Below, piece by piece: positions 33,500-45,575 of a DNA stretch of 64,000 bases. The position numbers were made by a program, and so were the translations under genes. The DNA lies in the NCBI GenBank assembly GCA_036346275.1, contig CM070719.1:13681185-13745184 (forward strand), in the 5' to 3' direction. The first letter of the stretch is position 1. Each line of letters opens with the position of its first letter. The notes beneath the pieces were generated by a model. That model was not told the DNA's origin. It did no database searches and was given only the letters and a program-made list of their open reading frames with translations. The stretch comes from Otatea glauca. Taxonomy: Eukaryota; Streptophyta; Magnoliopsida; Poales; Poaceae.

Positions 33500-36463
33500 T
33501 CACGTAAGAGTGGCACACTCTCTATTTCTAACCCATAGTCCCGCAAGGTCGATCTCATCCAGAGCACTGACTACAAAGAATCGGTGCAAAGAACATACTC
33601 GGCCTCGGTGGTGGTGGACAACCCTGCATCGCTTCCTAGATGACCAAGAAACAAGAGAAGTGCCAATGAATTGGCAAGTGCCAGAAGTGCTCTTCCTATC
33701 TATCCTACAGCCAGCAAAGTCGGCATCGGAAAAGGCTCTAAGAGATAGACAAGAAGAAGAAGAGTACCAAATACCATAATCGGTGGTGGCACGAAGGTAC
33801 CGAAGATGCGCTTGACCTTTGGCGGTGAGAGGCGCGAGGAGAAGCTTGAAATCGAGCGCACGCACACACAAACAAAATGTATGTCGGCCTCAAGCGGTGA
33901 GGTACAAGAGGGAGCCGATCATGCTCAAACTCCTTTTGATCGCAGGCTCACCATCCTCATCGGGCTCGAGGACAAGATGGTGGCCATAGGAGTCATCACC
34001 GGCTTCCCATCGACATGTCGGCGCCTCAGAGGTCACGTATATTTGCCTTGATGCAAGAAAGTACCCTCCTGAGTCTGCTTGATTTGGAAGCCAAGAAAGT
34101 AGCTCAACTCGCCCATCATACTCATCTCAAACTCTGTACTCATCACATCAGAAAACTGAGAGACAAGAGAATGAGAGGAGCCACCAAAAATGATATCGTC
34201 CACATAAATCTGGACAAGAAGAAAATGAGACTCATGGTGTTTGATGAACAGAGTTTTGTCTACTATGCCCATTTTAAAGTCATGGCTGAGAAGATAAGAC
34301 TTGAGCCTCTCATACCATGCTCTGGGGGCCTGCTTGAGTCCATACAGAGCTTTGGAAAGCTTGAAAACATGACTGAAACTTGGGGTTCTCAAACTCGGAG
34401 GTTGTTTGACATAAACCTCTTCCTCAATATAGCCATTGAGGAATGCACTCTTGACATCCATTTGATAGAGCTTGAAGCCCGGGATGCGAGAAAATGCAAG
34501 CGGGATCCTAATAGCCTCTAGCCTAGCTACGAGGGCAAAGGTCTCTCAAAGTCAAGACCTCAACCTCGAGAAAAGCCCTGTGCAACTAGTCTAGCCTTGT
34601 TGCGAATGACAACCCCATCCTCACTGCTTGTTTTGAACACCCACTTGGTCCCAATGACATTATGACCGGATGGCGCTCTACAAGTCGCGGACTTTGTTCC
34701 TCTCAAAGTTCTCAAGTTCTCATGCATGGCATTAATCCACGACTCATCGGATAATGCATGAGAAACATCCTTTGGCTCAAAAGAGGCAACGAAGGCGAGT
34801 GAAGACAGAAAGAAGACAGCCCGTTCTTGAGCGTGTGACACGCTCGAACAAATCGCCGATCATTTGATCGGAAGGATGACGTCTCGAATATGACGGGAGG
34901 ACCGTATGTATGGCCTCTACCTCTTGAGCAGAAGAGATAGGAGCAGAGCCACTCACCAAGGAGAGTCGGAAGGCAGGTGGTCTCCCGAGGTGCGTAAATG
35001 GAAACAGAGGCACCTCGGTGTAGAGGGACTGGATCGGATGGAACACCATCATCTCCATTATCCTCATCCTCTACAAAAATGGTCTCGAAGGAAGAAGAAG
35101 AGCTCAAATATCGTGTCTAGCTCTGGGCTAGCCTCATCAAAGGTCACATCACAGTCTCTATGATCCTATGCGCATCAACACTTGCACTTATAGCTACGAG
35201 AAGAAGACGAGTAACCTAGAAAGATACCATCGAAGAGCGAGACTCAAACTTATCTAGGTTACTGGACTTCAAGATAAAACACTTGCAACCGAAAGCGAAA
35301 ATGGGACACACTGGGCTTTCGCCATACCTCAACTCATAAGAAGTGCGATGCAAATGTGCTCTCAAAACACGCGATTAGACACATGGCAAGCAAGAGCTAT
35401 AGCCTCACCCAAAACTTCCTAGGAGTACTATACTCATCTAGCATCGCCTGGCCATCTCAACTGTGGTCCTGTTCTTCCTTTCCACTACGCCATTCACGAG
35501 GCGCGAGGAGAAGAGAAGCGATGCTCTAAACCGGACTCCACACAAAAGCTCTCAAAGTAGGAATTCTTGAACTCCGTGCCATTATCACTGCAGATAGCTC
35601 GTAATGCACCAGGAGCTCAATAGACAACCTCTTGACCAAACCCCAAGTGAGAAAAGTCTCATCCTTTGAGGCCATGAAGAATACCCAAGAGTATCTAGAA
35701 AAATCATCAACGATGACAAGAACATACCACTTCCCTCCTGCCGATCGCACTCTAGCCGACCAACAAAGGTCCATATGTAAAAGCTGTCCGGTGCATCACC
35801 ATCACTACGGTGGATCGGAGGATGAGAAGCGAGAACCATCTTGCCATGTCGGCAAGGAGAGCAAACTAAGTCTTTGACCATCTTGAGTTTAAGCGGACCC
35901 GAATGAGATCGTGGTCGCTAACTCGGTCAAATGATCAAAACCAATGTGGCCAAGTCTCCTATGCCGAAGGAGAGATCACGGGACTCGAAGCAATCAAACA
36001 TCAAGAGAGTCTCCGGAAGAAGCGGAAAAATCAGCACGAAAGACTCTCCCAAATCTAGAAATCCCATAAACTAACCCTCCGATGAATCAAGGATTCTGCA
36101 GACATTACTCTTGAAGCTTACCTCGAAAGAGTCATCGATAAGCTGAGAAACAGAGAGCAGATTGTATTGCAGCTTACTTACTAAGGCAACATCTTTAAGA
36201 ATGAAATTTTGGTTAATGCAGATGGTACCTTTAGCAATGACTCTACCTGAAGATGCATCCCCAAAAGTGATTAACTCATCACCGGGGGCTCGGACTAGGG
36301 AAGAGAACCATCGAGAATCTCCGGTCATATGGCGAGAACAACCGGAGTCAACAATCCAAACATCTCCCTTCCCCATCCGACCAACCTGATCAAGACATAA
36401 GAGAGAAAGATGACTCAGTACTGGGATAGAGTGAAGACTTGGGAACCCAATACTGAACCACAT
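33500..36463 (-). pseudogene. copia pol: protease, integrase, reverse transcriptase, RNase H
   Basis: Reading leftwards: protease active site in VWIVDSGCSRHMTGD (about 36350); integrase with LVCSPCRHGKM and KWYVLVIVDDFSRYSWVF (about 35880-35650); reverse transcriptase from SWINAMHENL through MDVKSAFLNGYIEEEVYVKQ to the catalytic VQIYVDDIIFGG (34841-34033); RNase H with SDADFAGCRIDRKSTSGTC (about 33750). Integrase before reverse transcriptase is the copia order. It would copy the RNA and insert the DNA. Multiple frameshifts split it, some likely artefactual since CAG and CTG are unusually often altered here. Confidence 0.85.
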
Positions 36464-39129
36464 GATGCCTCAGAGTACCAGTCACAGAAGCAGACTGGAC
36501 TCGAGTGTCTCTCTGCCGTTTAACTATCACACGATCGAAGCGGCCGGTAGATGATCTAGGAGTCAAAACTGGGTTGGCCTGCCGTGGTGCAAAAGCCGAA
36601 CCACCCCAGTAAGGCTGCCTGAATCTCCTACCAGAAAACACCTCACGCCGCTGATATCTACCTCGATGGGAAGAACGAGGAATATCAAGAGGACGGCGGA
36701 AAGACTGACTACGAACAGCTCCAAGACTAAATTCGAAGAACCAAAGATGAAAACCAAGTCTCGACGCTTGCCCAAAACAAAGCGACTTTCTAACTCGTCT
36801 AGAAGCGGTGTGTGTCTTAGGAGCACTCAAAGTCCGGGATGACCACAATACCCCTAAGAGCGACAACACGATCACGCCGAGTGATCTTGGCGCGCCTAAA
36901 GCAAAAATCTACTAGGTGACCATCCTTCTTACGGAAGGTGCATGTATACTTCGCCTTGCTAGAGGCGTAGCAATAGGAGAAGCATCCTTCCGTCAAGTCC
37001 CATGGACCACACCACAGGAACTGAACACAGTGGTGCTCACCCAGGAGCTACCACAATCTCACCACTCTTGGATGCACGCACAATGGTAGGAGGATGTGCC
37101 TAGCGTGCTCCAAGTAGTCAAATCCTAGACCCCGATTAAATCTGCGATCTTAGATTGGTCTAGAATGAGATTGCTTCTTCTTGCCTCCAACAAACTTCTC
37201 GAGAGTGCTCATAAGATCTGGCAATCTCGGAAGAAAGAAGCACAAGAAGAGCGGGGAAGAAGAAGAAGAACCAGAAAGATGAGCTCTCAAAGACGTGCAT
37301 TTTTCTCCTCAAAGACGGCTGCCTCAATCTTGAGGGCCTCACAAGAAACGCAAGACGCATTTCTAATTCTATGGGCTTGGTCTTCTAATTTCTTCCTAAG
37401 CTCGACATGGATTTTATCCAAGTCCCCACAATCTCAAGACATCGCAAGCAATATTTTTGTGACTTATCTAGTAAGTCCTTAGCAAGTTTAGCACACTTGA
37501 CATTGTGGTTTCATTGTCAAGTTTTAATTGCTTACACCCTCACATGAGCCGATTGGATCCTTAGAAGCATGTGATTCAAGTTCATTGTTTCTAGCGTAAA
37601 GCTTTCTAAGGTGTTCGCCATGGCATCAATTTGAGTAAAGCAATTTAGGCAATTAGCACAAGAGGGAGTAGAGTGAGCATTAAGAAAACTAGCTTCTACT
37701 GAAATATCATCAATAGAACTAGTGCTAGCATTCTTCATCCTAAGACCATCAAGTTCAAGAAGCACACTATCATGTATGGTCCTTAGGTTCTCCAACTCCA
37801 CAAGAACAAAGATCACAGAGAACACGGTCATCGCTGACTCGGGAGGAGAAGATCTAAGTGAAGCTAACTCCGAGTCAAGGTACCTACTTCCTTCTCTAAC
37901 TCGTAACACCTCGACCTAGCCTTAGCATGAAACTTGCCTAATTTACGAAGCGACATTTAACTCGTCGAGGTGGGTACCTCATCCGTGTCAGATCTGACTC
38001 GGAGTCGCTTACTTCAATGGCGCCGCCATGAAGCACATGCCGAGAAGTCATCGTTGCCCTTCACCTTCTCTTGCGGATCGTCCTCGCTTGCATCGCTCCA
38101 GTTCTCCGTGTCGAGCTCGATGTCGCCCAAAGGCGGCGAGGACCCGTGAAAGAGCTTCTTGTTCTTGGCAAAGTTGCGATACTTCTTCTTCGCGGCTCAC
38201 GAGTGGGCCTTCTTGTTGCGGTTCTTGTCGGTGTAGTCGTTCTTGCCCGAACCGCCTTGTTCGCTTTTGCCCTTCTCCAACTTGGGACGGTTTGCTCGAA
38301 TGTGGTTGGGGCCACCACACTCAAACAGTGATCATCCCACCTCTCTTCCTCTCTCTCACTCTCTTGTATGCATATGAAAATTTGCGAGCAAGAAGAGCAA
38401 GCTCATTTTCTGAAATTTTTCCAGTTGGTCATCGCTAGCTCACAAAGGGCGAGAGAGAGAAACCAATGTAAGAATCGTAAAGAGAGGATCCAATGGGATC
38501 GGTGACCAAAGCCATCGATCGAGACTTCGTCTTCCGCGAGACGACGCCGATCTCATGAGTCTTGAGGCGGAATAAAGCCCGCCAAGAGTCAAAGTCGATA
38601 AGTCGGTGGTGTCCTTGATGGTGGTCACCTTCATCTCCTGCACCAGAAGGTCGAGTGCGGTCAAGAAATGCCGAGCATTGTCCGAGTCGAGGTATATGCA
38701 ACCGATCGCCGAGGTCGCCGTAATCTTTGTAAACCGACCAAAGCACTCGTCAAGACTCTCACCGCCGTGTTGTTCAAACTTGTTGAACTCACGCTTGAAT
38801 TGGTCCTGTCGAACCGCCTTGATTTGGGTAGTGCCTCATGGTAAGCATCAAGGGTCACCCAAATCTCATGAGCGTAACTAAAGTGAGAAATCCTATCGTA
38901 CTCATCTGCGACTAAGGCCTGTATGAGGATGTTCCTTGCCTTAGCATTTGCCTCAACGTCACCATATTGCCACCGTGACGTTCTCATCGGCAGAACCTCA
39001 TACGGAGCTTCACCTTACGCCATATCGGGAAGCCACAGGCGTGATGTACGACTCCATCCGAGATTTCCAAAAAGGAAAATCAACTCCAGAGAAAATAGGA
39101 GGCTTGGTGGAATACTTGTCCATCGCCAT
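36464..39129 (-). pseudogene. Sirevirus-type gag of the nested copia
   Basis: The start MAMDKYSTKPPIFSGVDFPF at 39129 is followed by NAKARNILIQALVADEYDRI and SHFSYAHEIWVTL (38990-38880), a copia gag core. Then comes a leucine-rich coiled coil with ELASLRSSPPESAM and ISVEASFLNAHSTPSCANC (37909-37600), and a knuckle near 36950 reading CTFRKKDGHLVDFCFRR, where arginine replaces the second cysteine. The long coiled coil and CFRR ending are Sirevirus-like. Frames change several times. Confidence 0.75.
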
Positions 39130-39167
39130 GGCTCTTGAGACCGGTCAAGATCTAGAAAGAGCGAACC

Positions 39168-39179
39168 GGCTCGATACCA
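39168..39179 (-). promoter_or_regulatory. Primer binding site of the nested copia
   Basis: On the minus strand it reads TGGTATCGAGCC a few bases from the 5' LTR, again the initiator tRNA-Met site lacking the A of CAG. Confidence 0.75.
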
Positions 39180-39181
39180 AT

Positions 39182-41833
39182 TGAAAGATCGAAAAGGCGA
39201 CTAGAGGGGGTGAATAGGAGCCAAATAAAATTTCGAATAAATTCTCCCCTAGAATTCAATCCACCAAAAGACCGTAAAGAAAGAATCGAACCATCGATCG
39301 GGCAATTTCAAAACAGAGGCTCACCGCTTAAGATAGGGTGAGCGATAAAAAGCGCGACCGGTCGAGTAGCTCAGTCGGATGAACAAGATCGCGAATCGGT
39401 CGTTAGTCTTGGTCGGATGAGCGATACTCCCGACCGAAGTGGTCGGATGAGCGATACTCCCGACCGGAAGTGGTGGGTGAGCGAACTCCCGCCGGAAGTG
39501 GTCGGATGAGCGATGTTCGGGTGAGCAGTACTTCACCGGATGAAGCAGTACTCCCGATGCGGAGGTCGGTTAAACAAGTACTCCGATCGCAGAGGTCGGA
39601 TGAACGAGACTCGGGTGAAATAGTGTTCGGATGAACAAGATACTCCGACCGATGAGCGAGACGCCCGACCTACAGAGGTCGGATGAACGATCTTCGGGTG
39701 AATAGTGTTGGATGAGCAAGACTCCCGACCGATGAGCGACGCGCGACCTACAGAGGGATGAGAATACTCGGGCGAATAGTGTTCCGACCGATGAGCGAGA
39801 CGCCCGACCTACGAGGTCGGATGAAGCAAGACTTCGGGTGAGCGGTGTTCGATGGATAGTGCCCCGACCAATGAGCAGTACACCCGACCTATAGAGGTCG
39901 GATGAAGCGATCGGGTCGGATGAGCAGTAAAATCAGCACGATCTTAAAAAAGCAATCGATGTAACTTTTGATCGGTGATCCAAAAACAGGAAAATTGGTG
40001 TGCACCTCCTAAGGATGTCAGAACCTATTTCAATCATCAATCGAAGGAATTGATACCAAGGTTCCGTCCTTTTCGATTAAACAAATGCAACACCAAAACA
40101 GAGTCACGAACACGGACTTCACCCCTAACTTGTGGTGAGAGTTGATGATCGTAATATCCTTGGATGACTCTACACAAATCACAGCAAGTAAGTACGAAGA
40201 AACAACCCTTCAAACAAATAGAAACACTATCTCAAAACTAGTCACGTAAATTGGTTTCTTGCAAAACCGAATAGAAGAGGTTGTAGATTGCCTAGATAAT
40301 TGGGATATGATCTATAGAAGATTCATCCAAAGAATCTTTCATCCTTGGCAACAAGAACCGAAGCCAATCGGGACTAAAGAAGCGCAAGTCACACGCTTAC
40401 GCACTTTAAGAACACACGATTTACAAACTTGCAACAAGAACGCAATGATTGCCTAGATGATTGAAAGCAAGAATCTAGAGAAGAGTTCATCAATCATGAA
40501 TTTCAACAAAGACTCGAAGCATGTAGAAGGAGATGAGGCAAATCCAAATTACGTAAAGAAAATTGCAAGTAAGTAAATGCGAATTTAGATAATGTAATTT
40601 AAGTGCGTAATGTAAATACGTAAGGAAATGAAACAAGAACATAGATGAAGAACATTTCATTTACGGAAGAGAGGTTTACAAAGCCTCACAACAAAGTGGG
40701 CAAAACTCAAATGGCGGCAAAACCTCGGAACCTTGGAGAGAGAAGGCTGCCCCTACCCTCTATTTATAGTGACACAGGATCAATTCCCACCCTTGGATAT
40801 CTTGCTTCAATCCTAAGCCAACATCCAAGAGCGAGGATTTGATCCTTACATCATCACTCTCAACAACTCTCAACTACTCACGTAGACTTTCCTCACTGCT
40901 CACCACGTCCCGGGGAGACACCCCTCTCCTGTCTAGTAGCGAGCTAGGAACACCTACCACCCTTGGATGAGCCTCTAAACCCTAGAGCACTCCATCAAGG
41001 GTGAGATTTTACCCACTCACACAGCTATGCATGGTGACCAAACCCAACAACACAACGGGTTTTGCCGCTATTCAAAGCATACCAACTTGACCGCTACTCT
41101 CTCTTCCCGACCGCGATCCAACGGTCCTCCTCGATCGAGGCGGCTCCAAGTTAGCATCTCATCCATTCCTTTGTCTTCTTGGCTTGCGGCTACTCCTCGC
41201 CTCGGTCATCTTTGGCGACACCACGATCATCCGGACCTCGGCTCTCGGCCTAGTCCTCGATCCCCTTCGCCTCACCATGACCTAGCTCCAAAGTCCACGC
41301 AACCATCATAGACAAGGAAACCACATCACATAGCAATGTCCAACAACACATATCCATCTCAACGAAGATATACACTTCATCGGCGGCAAAACCACGACCA
41401 CACATGGTCCGACCACTGGTCTCCATCCCAACCACGGACCTGACCACTGGTCTCCATCCCGACCACTCGAGGTCTGACCACTGGTCTTCGTCCTGACCAC
41501 TCGGGGTTTGACCACTGGTCTTCTTCCCGACCACTCGAGGTCTGACCACTGGTCTTCGTCCCGACCACTCGGGGTCGGATGACTGGTCTCCAACCAGCCA
41601 AAGCTCAGACCACTCGGGGTCAGACAACTGGTCTCCGACCAACCAAAGACCTGACCACTCTGGGTCAGACAACTGATCTCCGACCAACCAAAGACTCGAC
41701 CACTCTGGTCGGACAAGCGGTCTCCGACCAACCAAAGACGACCACTCAGATCAAACTCAAATTCAAGCACAACAGGCTAAACCACAGTCAATTACTCATC
41801 ACCATCAGGGATAGACCTCAACATGGTCTTTCA
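39182..41833 (-). repeat. 5' LTR (minus-strand sense) of the nested copia
   Basis: It pairs with 28795-31459. It carries the same two palindromic arrays, at about 39360-39920 and 41400-41740. Differences from the other LTR fall strikingly often at CAG and CTG. Confidence 0.85.
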
Positions 41834-41838
41834 ATAAG

Positions 41839-42290
41839 CGCAAGGAGCTTGGGGAAAATCGCAAGCGCTTGATGACTAACCCGGTGGGCGCCCTAACCAC
41901 TGCGAATGAGGATGACCCATAGCGATTTGCTAAGTTCCAACGCAAGCTATTAACAAACCGGCAACACTGCACCGCGACCACCGAGACGAGTTATCAAACA
42001 CGGCCCAAGGTAACAATGCTCAGGAGGAATGCAGCGATCACCGCCGAAGGTGCTCTGATTGCAATGGTGAGGCATTATGCTAATAGATGTCCCGAGAAAG
42101 GAGGTATCACGCCGGTGCGTTTCAACCTAGGAGCGACACTGCTAAGGCACCGATGACGGAGGCGAATCGAGGAGCCGACAGCGGAGCGACGCCTCAAGCT
42201 ACTATTCGAGGCGAGTCAACCACATCACCGCCAATGGAGTCCGAGGAAGCATCGGACGTCATCTTTGGGTAAGTTTTTGTAAACTCGATT
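41839..42290 (+). pseudogene. gypsy gag, second part with zinc knuckle
   Basis: After the copia insertion gag resumes with lysine-rich sequence. A disturbed CCHC knuckle ending in GHYANRCPEK is recognisable at about 42065-42105 after allowing an indel. An RGESTTSPP-type linker leads to the protease. Confidence 0.55.
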
Positions 42291-42299
42291 ACACAATAA

Positions 42300-45200
42300 A
42301 GATTATTTGATTCGGGAGCTTGCATTCCTTTGTCTCTCGAGCTTTTGCATCTGAAAATGGTTTGAGCATGAAAAATCTTAAGTGTGTGATGCTAGTCCAA
42401 GCCCCAGGATCTGAGTTAAGATCTAACCTTGGGTGTTTGGGGGTGAAGCTAATAATTAATGGGATAGAGTTCCTAGCGAACTTGATTATTCTAGATGCCC
42501 AAGCTTTAGATGTCATTTTGGGAATAGACTAGTTAACCAAGCATAAGACAGTTTTGGATTGTGGTCGAAGGGTTGTATCCATTGAGAGCCCTAGAGGAGA
42601 GAAAGTGAAATTTCAAGCAACAGCAGTTCGTGGTGGTCAATTAATGGTTAATAGCATGAGAACCGTCGTCATAGAGGACGTGCCAGTAGTCAGGGAATAT
42701 CCAGACGTATTTCCAGAAGATCTGCCGGGAATGCCGCCAGACCGTGACATCGAGTTCGTCATTGAGTTAGCACGGGAACCGCACCAATAGCAAAAGACCT
42801 TATCGGATGCCTACCGATGAGTTGGTGGAGATGAAGAAAGCAGATCGGCGAGTTATTAGAGAAAGGTTTTATAAGACCAAGTTCGCCGCCATGGGAGCGC
42901 CGATTTTGTTTGTCGGGAAAAGGATGGAAGCCTTACAATGTGTATTGATTACCGTGCACTTAATGAAGTGATAATTAAGAATAAGTATCCGTTGCCAAGG
43001 ATTGATGATCTGTTCGACCAGTTGAGAGGAGCTGGAGTTTTCTCCAAGATAGACCTTCGTTCCGGATATCATCAACTAAAGATTCGGGCGGGAGATGTTC
43101 CAAAGACCGCATTCTCTTCAAGATACGGACATTATGAGTTCACGGTCATGTCTTTTGGATTGACCAATGCGCCAGCATATTTCATGAACTTGATGAATAA
43201 GATTTTCATGGAATACTTGGACAAGTTTGTTGTTGTGTTCATAGATGATATTTTGGTATATTCAAAGACCGAAGCAGAGCACGTAAATCATCTGAGGCTA
43301 GTGTTGGAAAAGCTGCGTGAGCAACAGCTGTATGCTAAATTCGAGAAATCGACTTTTGGAAGGAAAAGGTGGAATTTCTCGGTCATGTCATGATTGCAGA
43401 AGGAGTTCTTTGTCGACCCAAGCAAAGTGGAAGCGATGTTGCATTGGGAGCAACCAAAGTCATCACTCAGTCCGTAGTTTTCGGGAATGGCGGGATATTA
43501 TCGCCGGTTCATAGAAGGATTTTCGACGATTCGAGACCTCTTACTCGATTCTTTGAAAAGGAAAAGAAATTTTCATGGACACCGAGTTGTGATAAGAGTT
43601 TTGAGGAATTAAAGAAGCGTTTGACAACAGACCCGTGTTGGTTTTGCCTAATGTTGAAACGACTTTGATATATCTTGTGATGCGTCAAGGCAGGTCTTGG
43701 ATGCGTATTGATGCAAGAAGGTAAAGTGGTCGCATATCGTCAAAGCGATTAAGACCACATGAAGGAAATTATCCTACGCATGACTTGGAATTGGTGCCGT
43801 GGTGCATGCCTTGAAATTGTGGCGTCATTATCTCATTGGAAATAGATGTGAGATATATACGGACCAAAGAGTTTGAAATATATTTTCACTCAATCGATCT
43901 CAATATGAGGCAAAGGAGATGGTTGGAATTAATCAAGGATTATAACATGGGAATTCATTACCATCAGGAAAAGCAAATGTGGTAGGTGATGCCTTAAGTC
44001 GCAAGAGCTACGTGGCGAATATGATGGTGCGGGAAGGACGATCGAGCTATGAGAGAATTGCAAAATTTAAAGCTCGAAGTAGTTTCGAAGGATTCCTAGC
44101 TGCTTTGGAAGTGAAGCCAATGCTCAAGATCAAATTCGGAAGGACAAAAGATGATGAGAAAGTCAACGGATCAAGGCTAAAAAGGATGAAGGATTAGCAA
44201 AGGACTTTACCGTGGATGACCAAGGTACCATGTGGTTCGTGGTCGCATTTGTGTGCCAAATGCAGACGAACTTAAGCGATTGATTTTGGAAGAGGCTCAT
44301 GATTCCAAGTATTCAATTCATCCAGAAGCGCTAAGATGTACGGGACTTAAAGGAGAGGTTTTGGTGGCGAATATGAAGCGTGAAGTCGCCGAGCACGTTG
44401 CCTTGTGCGATGTATGCCAGAGAGTTAAGGCAATACATCAGAGATCAGCAGGTTTGCTACAACTGCTAAAAATCCCAGAATGGAAGTGGGAAGAAATCGG
44501 TATGGATTTCATCACCGGATTGCCAAGAACTCAAAATGGGTATGATTCTATATGGGTCATTGTGGATCGATTGACTAAAGTTGCTCACTTCATCCCGGTT
44601 AAGACAACTTACTCAGGAGACCGGTTAGCAGAATTATACATAGCCCGAATCGTGTGTTTGCATGGTGTGCCTAAGAAAATAGTGTCAGACAAAGGTACTC
44701 AGTTCACCTCGAGATTTTGGGACAAATTGCATGAAGCCATGGGAACGCGTTTGAACTTTAGCTGACATATCATCCATGAGAATCGATGGTCGGATGAAAG
44801 AGTAAATCGATTTTAGAAGATATGTTAAGAGCTTGCGCTTTAGCCTACACCACTTCATGGGACAAATGCTTACCATATCACGAGTTCGGCTATAACAACA
44901 ATTACTGTGCTAGTTTGCGGATGTCGCCATTTGAGGCTTTATATGGTCGTGCTGTCGTACCCATTGAATTGGAATGAGACAGGAGGCGTATGATATTTGG
45001 CCGTAATATTCTTAAGGAAGTCAAGAGCAAGTTGCCATGATAAGAGACAGTTGAAAATCGCATGATCAAGACAAAAAGTTATGCGATAATCGACGTGATT
45101 TGAGTTTCGAACCCGAAGATTTCGTGTATCTTAGGGTTACCCCTCTAAAAGGAGTTAAAAGGTTCCACGCTAAAGGAAAGCTTGCCCCAAGATATGTTGG

Positions 45201-45540
45201 ACCGTTCAAAATTTTGAGCCGTCGAGGGGAGGTTGCTTATCAGTTGGAATTGCCGCAGTTGCTGGCAGGCGTGCATGATGTGTTCCATGTGTCACAACTC
45301 AAGAAGTGTCTTCGGGTGCCAGCAGAGCAGACGCCTATGGAAGAGATTGAGTTGCAGAAGGATTTGACCTACAAAGAACATCCAATGAAAATTTTGGATG
45401 TCATGGACCGCAGAACCAGGAACAAGTCAGTTCGTTTTTGCAGAGTTCAGTGGAGCAACCATTCCGAGAATGAGGCAACCTGGGAGCGTGAAGAGGATCT
45501 GAAGTCAGAATTTCCAAACCTATTCCCTAGTCAGCCTTGA
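42300..45540 (+). pseudogene. gypsy pol: protease, RT, RNase H, integrase, chromodomain
   Basis: Protease: FDSGA at about 42311, then APGSELRSNLGCLGVKL and LGIDWLTKHK. Reverse transcriptase: MCIDYRALNEVIIKNKYPLP (42938), KIDLRSGYHQLKIR, and the catalytic VVFIDDILVYSK near 43235. RNase H: DASRQ-like start near 43680, NVVGDALSRKSY near 43975. Integrase: HVALCDVCQRVKA near 44400, WEEIGMDFITGLPR near 44490, IVSDKGTQFTSRFW near 44680. The last open part (45100-45540) ends in a chromodomain, VRFCRVQWSNHSENEATW, which in such elements can steer insertion to marked chromatin. Small indels break the frame near 42787, 42830, 42890, 43370, 43470, 43660 and 44765; several look like lost middle bases of CTG or CAG or shortened homopolymers. 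Confidence 0.88.
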
Positions 45541-45553
45541 ATCTCGGGGTCGA

Positions 45554-45575
45554 GATTCTGTTAAGGGGGGAGGTT
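45554..45575 (+). promoter_or_regulatory. Polypurine tract of the gypsy element
   Basis: TTAAGGGGGGAGG directly precedes the 3' LTR start at 45576 and would prime plus-strand synthesis. Confidence 0.75.

Larger units (their letters stand above)
28795..41833 (-). mobile_element. Sirevirus-like Ty1/copia element nested in the gypsy gag
   Basis: LTRs of 2,665 bp (28795-31459) and 2,652 bp (39182-41833) start TGAAAGATCG and end GGTCTTTCA. ATAAG flanks both sides (28790-28794 and 41834-41838). On the minus strand come the primer site, gag with a coiled coil and knuckle, protease, integrase, reverse transcriptase and RNase H, the copia order. An AT-rich non-coding stretch follows. The gag and RNase H resemble Opie/Ji-type Sireviruses. 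Every reading frame is interrupted by small indels. Confidence 0.88.
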